NCBI RefSeq assembly: GCF_001679785.1
Contig: NZ_CP016289.1
Coordinates: 62,001-126,000 of the forward strand
Direction of reading: 5' to 3'
DNA length: 64,000 nt
Origin: Rhizobium leguminosarum
Lineage (GTDB): Bacteria > Pseudomonadota > Alphaproteobacteria > Rhizobiales > Rhizobiaceae
Shown here: one piece after another, positions 63,623-64,000 of the stretch
How positions within the stretch are numbered: position 1 is the stretch's first letter
How the letters are laid out: each line of letters starts with the position of its first letter
Made by a program: the position numbers and the translations under genes
Notes under the pieces: generated by a model
Told to the model about the DNA's origin: nothing
Seen by the model: the letters and a program-made list of their open reading frames with translations, nothing else
Databases searched by the model: none

Positions 63623-64000
63623 GTAAATAAGCGTCCGCCTTCTGCTAGGCTAAAATCGAAAACGTTCAGAAGGTTAGTAGTTGTGGTCGAGATGCGCAAC
63701 GCCTCTGAAGTGTATTGGCATTTCCGTCGTATTCATGTTCCGATGCTGCCTCTCCGCGATCGTTCCGGTGACCGCGATGCCGGCGTTGCGATCAACGACA
63801 GCGACCGGCAAACCGGGACCACTCACAGGCAACTGTATGGTCTGGTTGGCGGAATTTGGAGAGATCCTGAAGTAACGGTCGCCTTGAACAGAGCTGAACC
63901 GGCGGCGATCTAGTTTGATGACACCAACACCCTGAATGTACGTCATAATAAACTGGTCTTAAACATCAGCGGTCGATGCCGACATGAGCCCGGCGCCCCA
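63623..64000. other. Unassigned right edge
   Basis: A 378-nt stretch upstream of the STAND gene. A 90-residue minus-strand frame (63674-63946, MTYIQGVGVIKLDRRRF) and overlapping plus frames are open, but none has a recognised family or clear ribosome site. The STAND promoter should lie here; I see no firm -35/-10 pair. Confidence 0.3.

Noticed and set aside
1..64000. CRISPR arrays, tRNA and rRNA genes
   Set aside because: No regularly spaced direct repeats, cloverleaf-like segments or rRNA-like sequences were noticed on either strand.

Overview
The window looks like high-GC DNA from the Rhizobium/Agrobacterium group of alphaproteobacteria. The evidence is a rhizobial-style catabolic and transport gene set (cysTWA, FbpABC-type iron uptake, pcaIJF with an IclR-type PcaR, CUT1 and oligopeptide-type ABC systems), several promoters of the alphaproteobacterial general-stress sigma factor EcfG (GGAAC-N16-nGTT), and rhizobial-looking palindromic intergenic repeats. 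No rRNA, tRNA or CRISPR array was seen. Species, and chromosome versus plasmid, cannot be settled from the sequence.

Layout. 1-3.5 kb: 3' end of a sulfate-binding protein gene, then cysT-cysW-cysA. 3.8-4.6 kb: SleB-type cell-wall hydrolase lipoprotein. 4.7-13.0 kb, minus strand: a probable long operon of GntR regulator, PLP-dependent sulfur-amino-acid-type enzyme, CUT1 ABC importer, calcineurin-type phosphoesterase and pepT. 13.2-13.5 kb: 271-bp element with 32-bp inverted ends. 13.5-17.4 kb: Fbp-type iron importer. 18.4-24.1 kb, minus: five genes resembling the mycobacterial polyprenyl-phosphate arabinofuranose pathway (HAD-UbiA fusion, GtrA, DprE1-like, DprE2-like, multispanning GT-C-like protein), followed by a decayed partial duplicate of the last gene. 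24.4-38 kb: stress and DNA-repair block (small proteins, EEP nuclease/phosphatase, cardiolipin synthase, frameshifted UdgX-like glycosylase, hybrid histidine kinase, GST, LigD-type polymerase, topoisomerase IB, glgX). EcfG-type promoters precede at least five transcription units here and one at 17.7 kb. 38.9-44.5 kb: MFS transporter, GNAT, then pcaF-pcaJ-pcaI divergent from pcaR with a palindromic operator between. 44.7-53.5 kb: toxin-antitoxin remnant, then an ArsR-type regulator, a GH51 arabinofuranosidase and a five-gene oligopeptide-type ABC importer, together a likely arabino-oligosaccharide uptake and degradation locus.

53.9-63.6 kb is a candidate phage-defence island. A DUF6615-like nuclease-fold gene faces a giant STAND/NACHT gene. 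The giant gene is split into three pieces by two insertion sequences: an IS481-family element (61232-62233) and an IS3-family element (58932-60172). I traced both junctions by codon. Deleting each element with one copy of its target duplication restores a single open frame of 2136 codons with no other lesion. The ancestral protein has an N-terminal PD-(D/E)XK-like (Cap4/DUF4297-type) segment, a STAND NTPase core with Walker A and B, a winged helix, and a long helical C-terminal sensor-like region, an architecture like the Avs/NACHT antiphage sensors. This is the most notable observation in the window.
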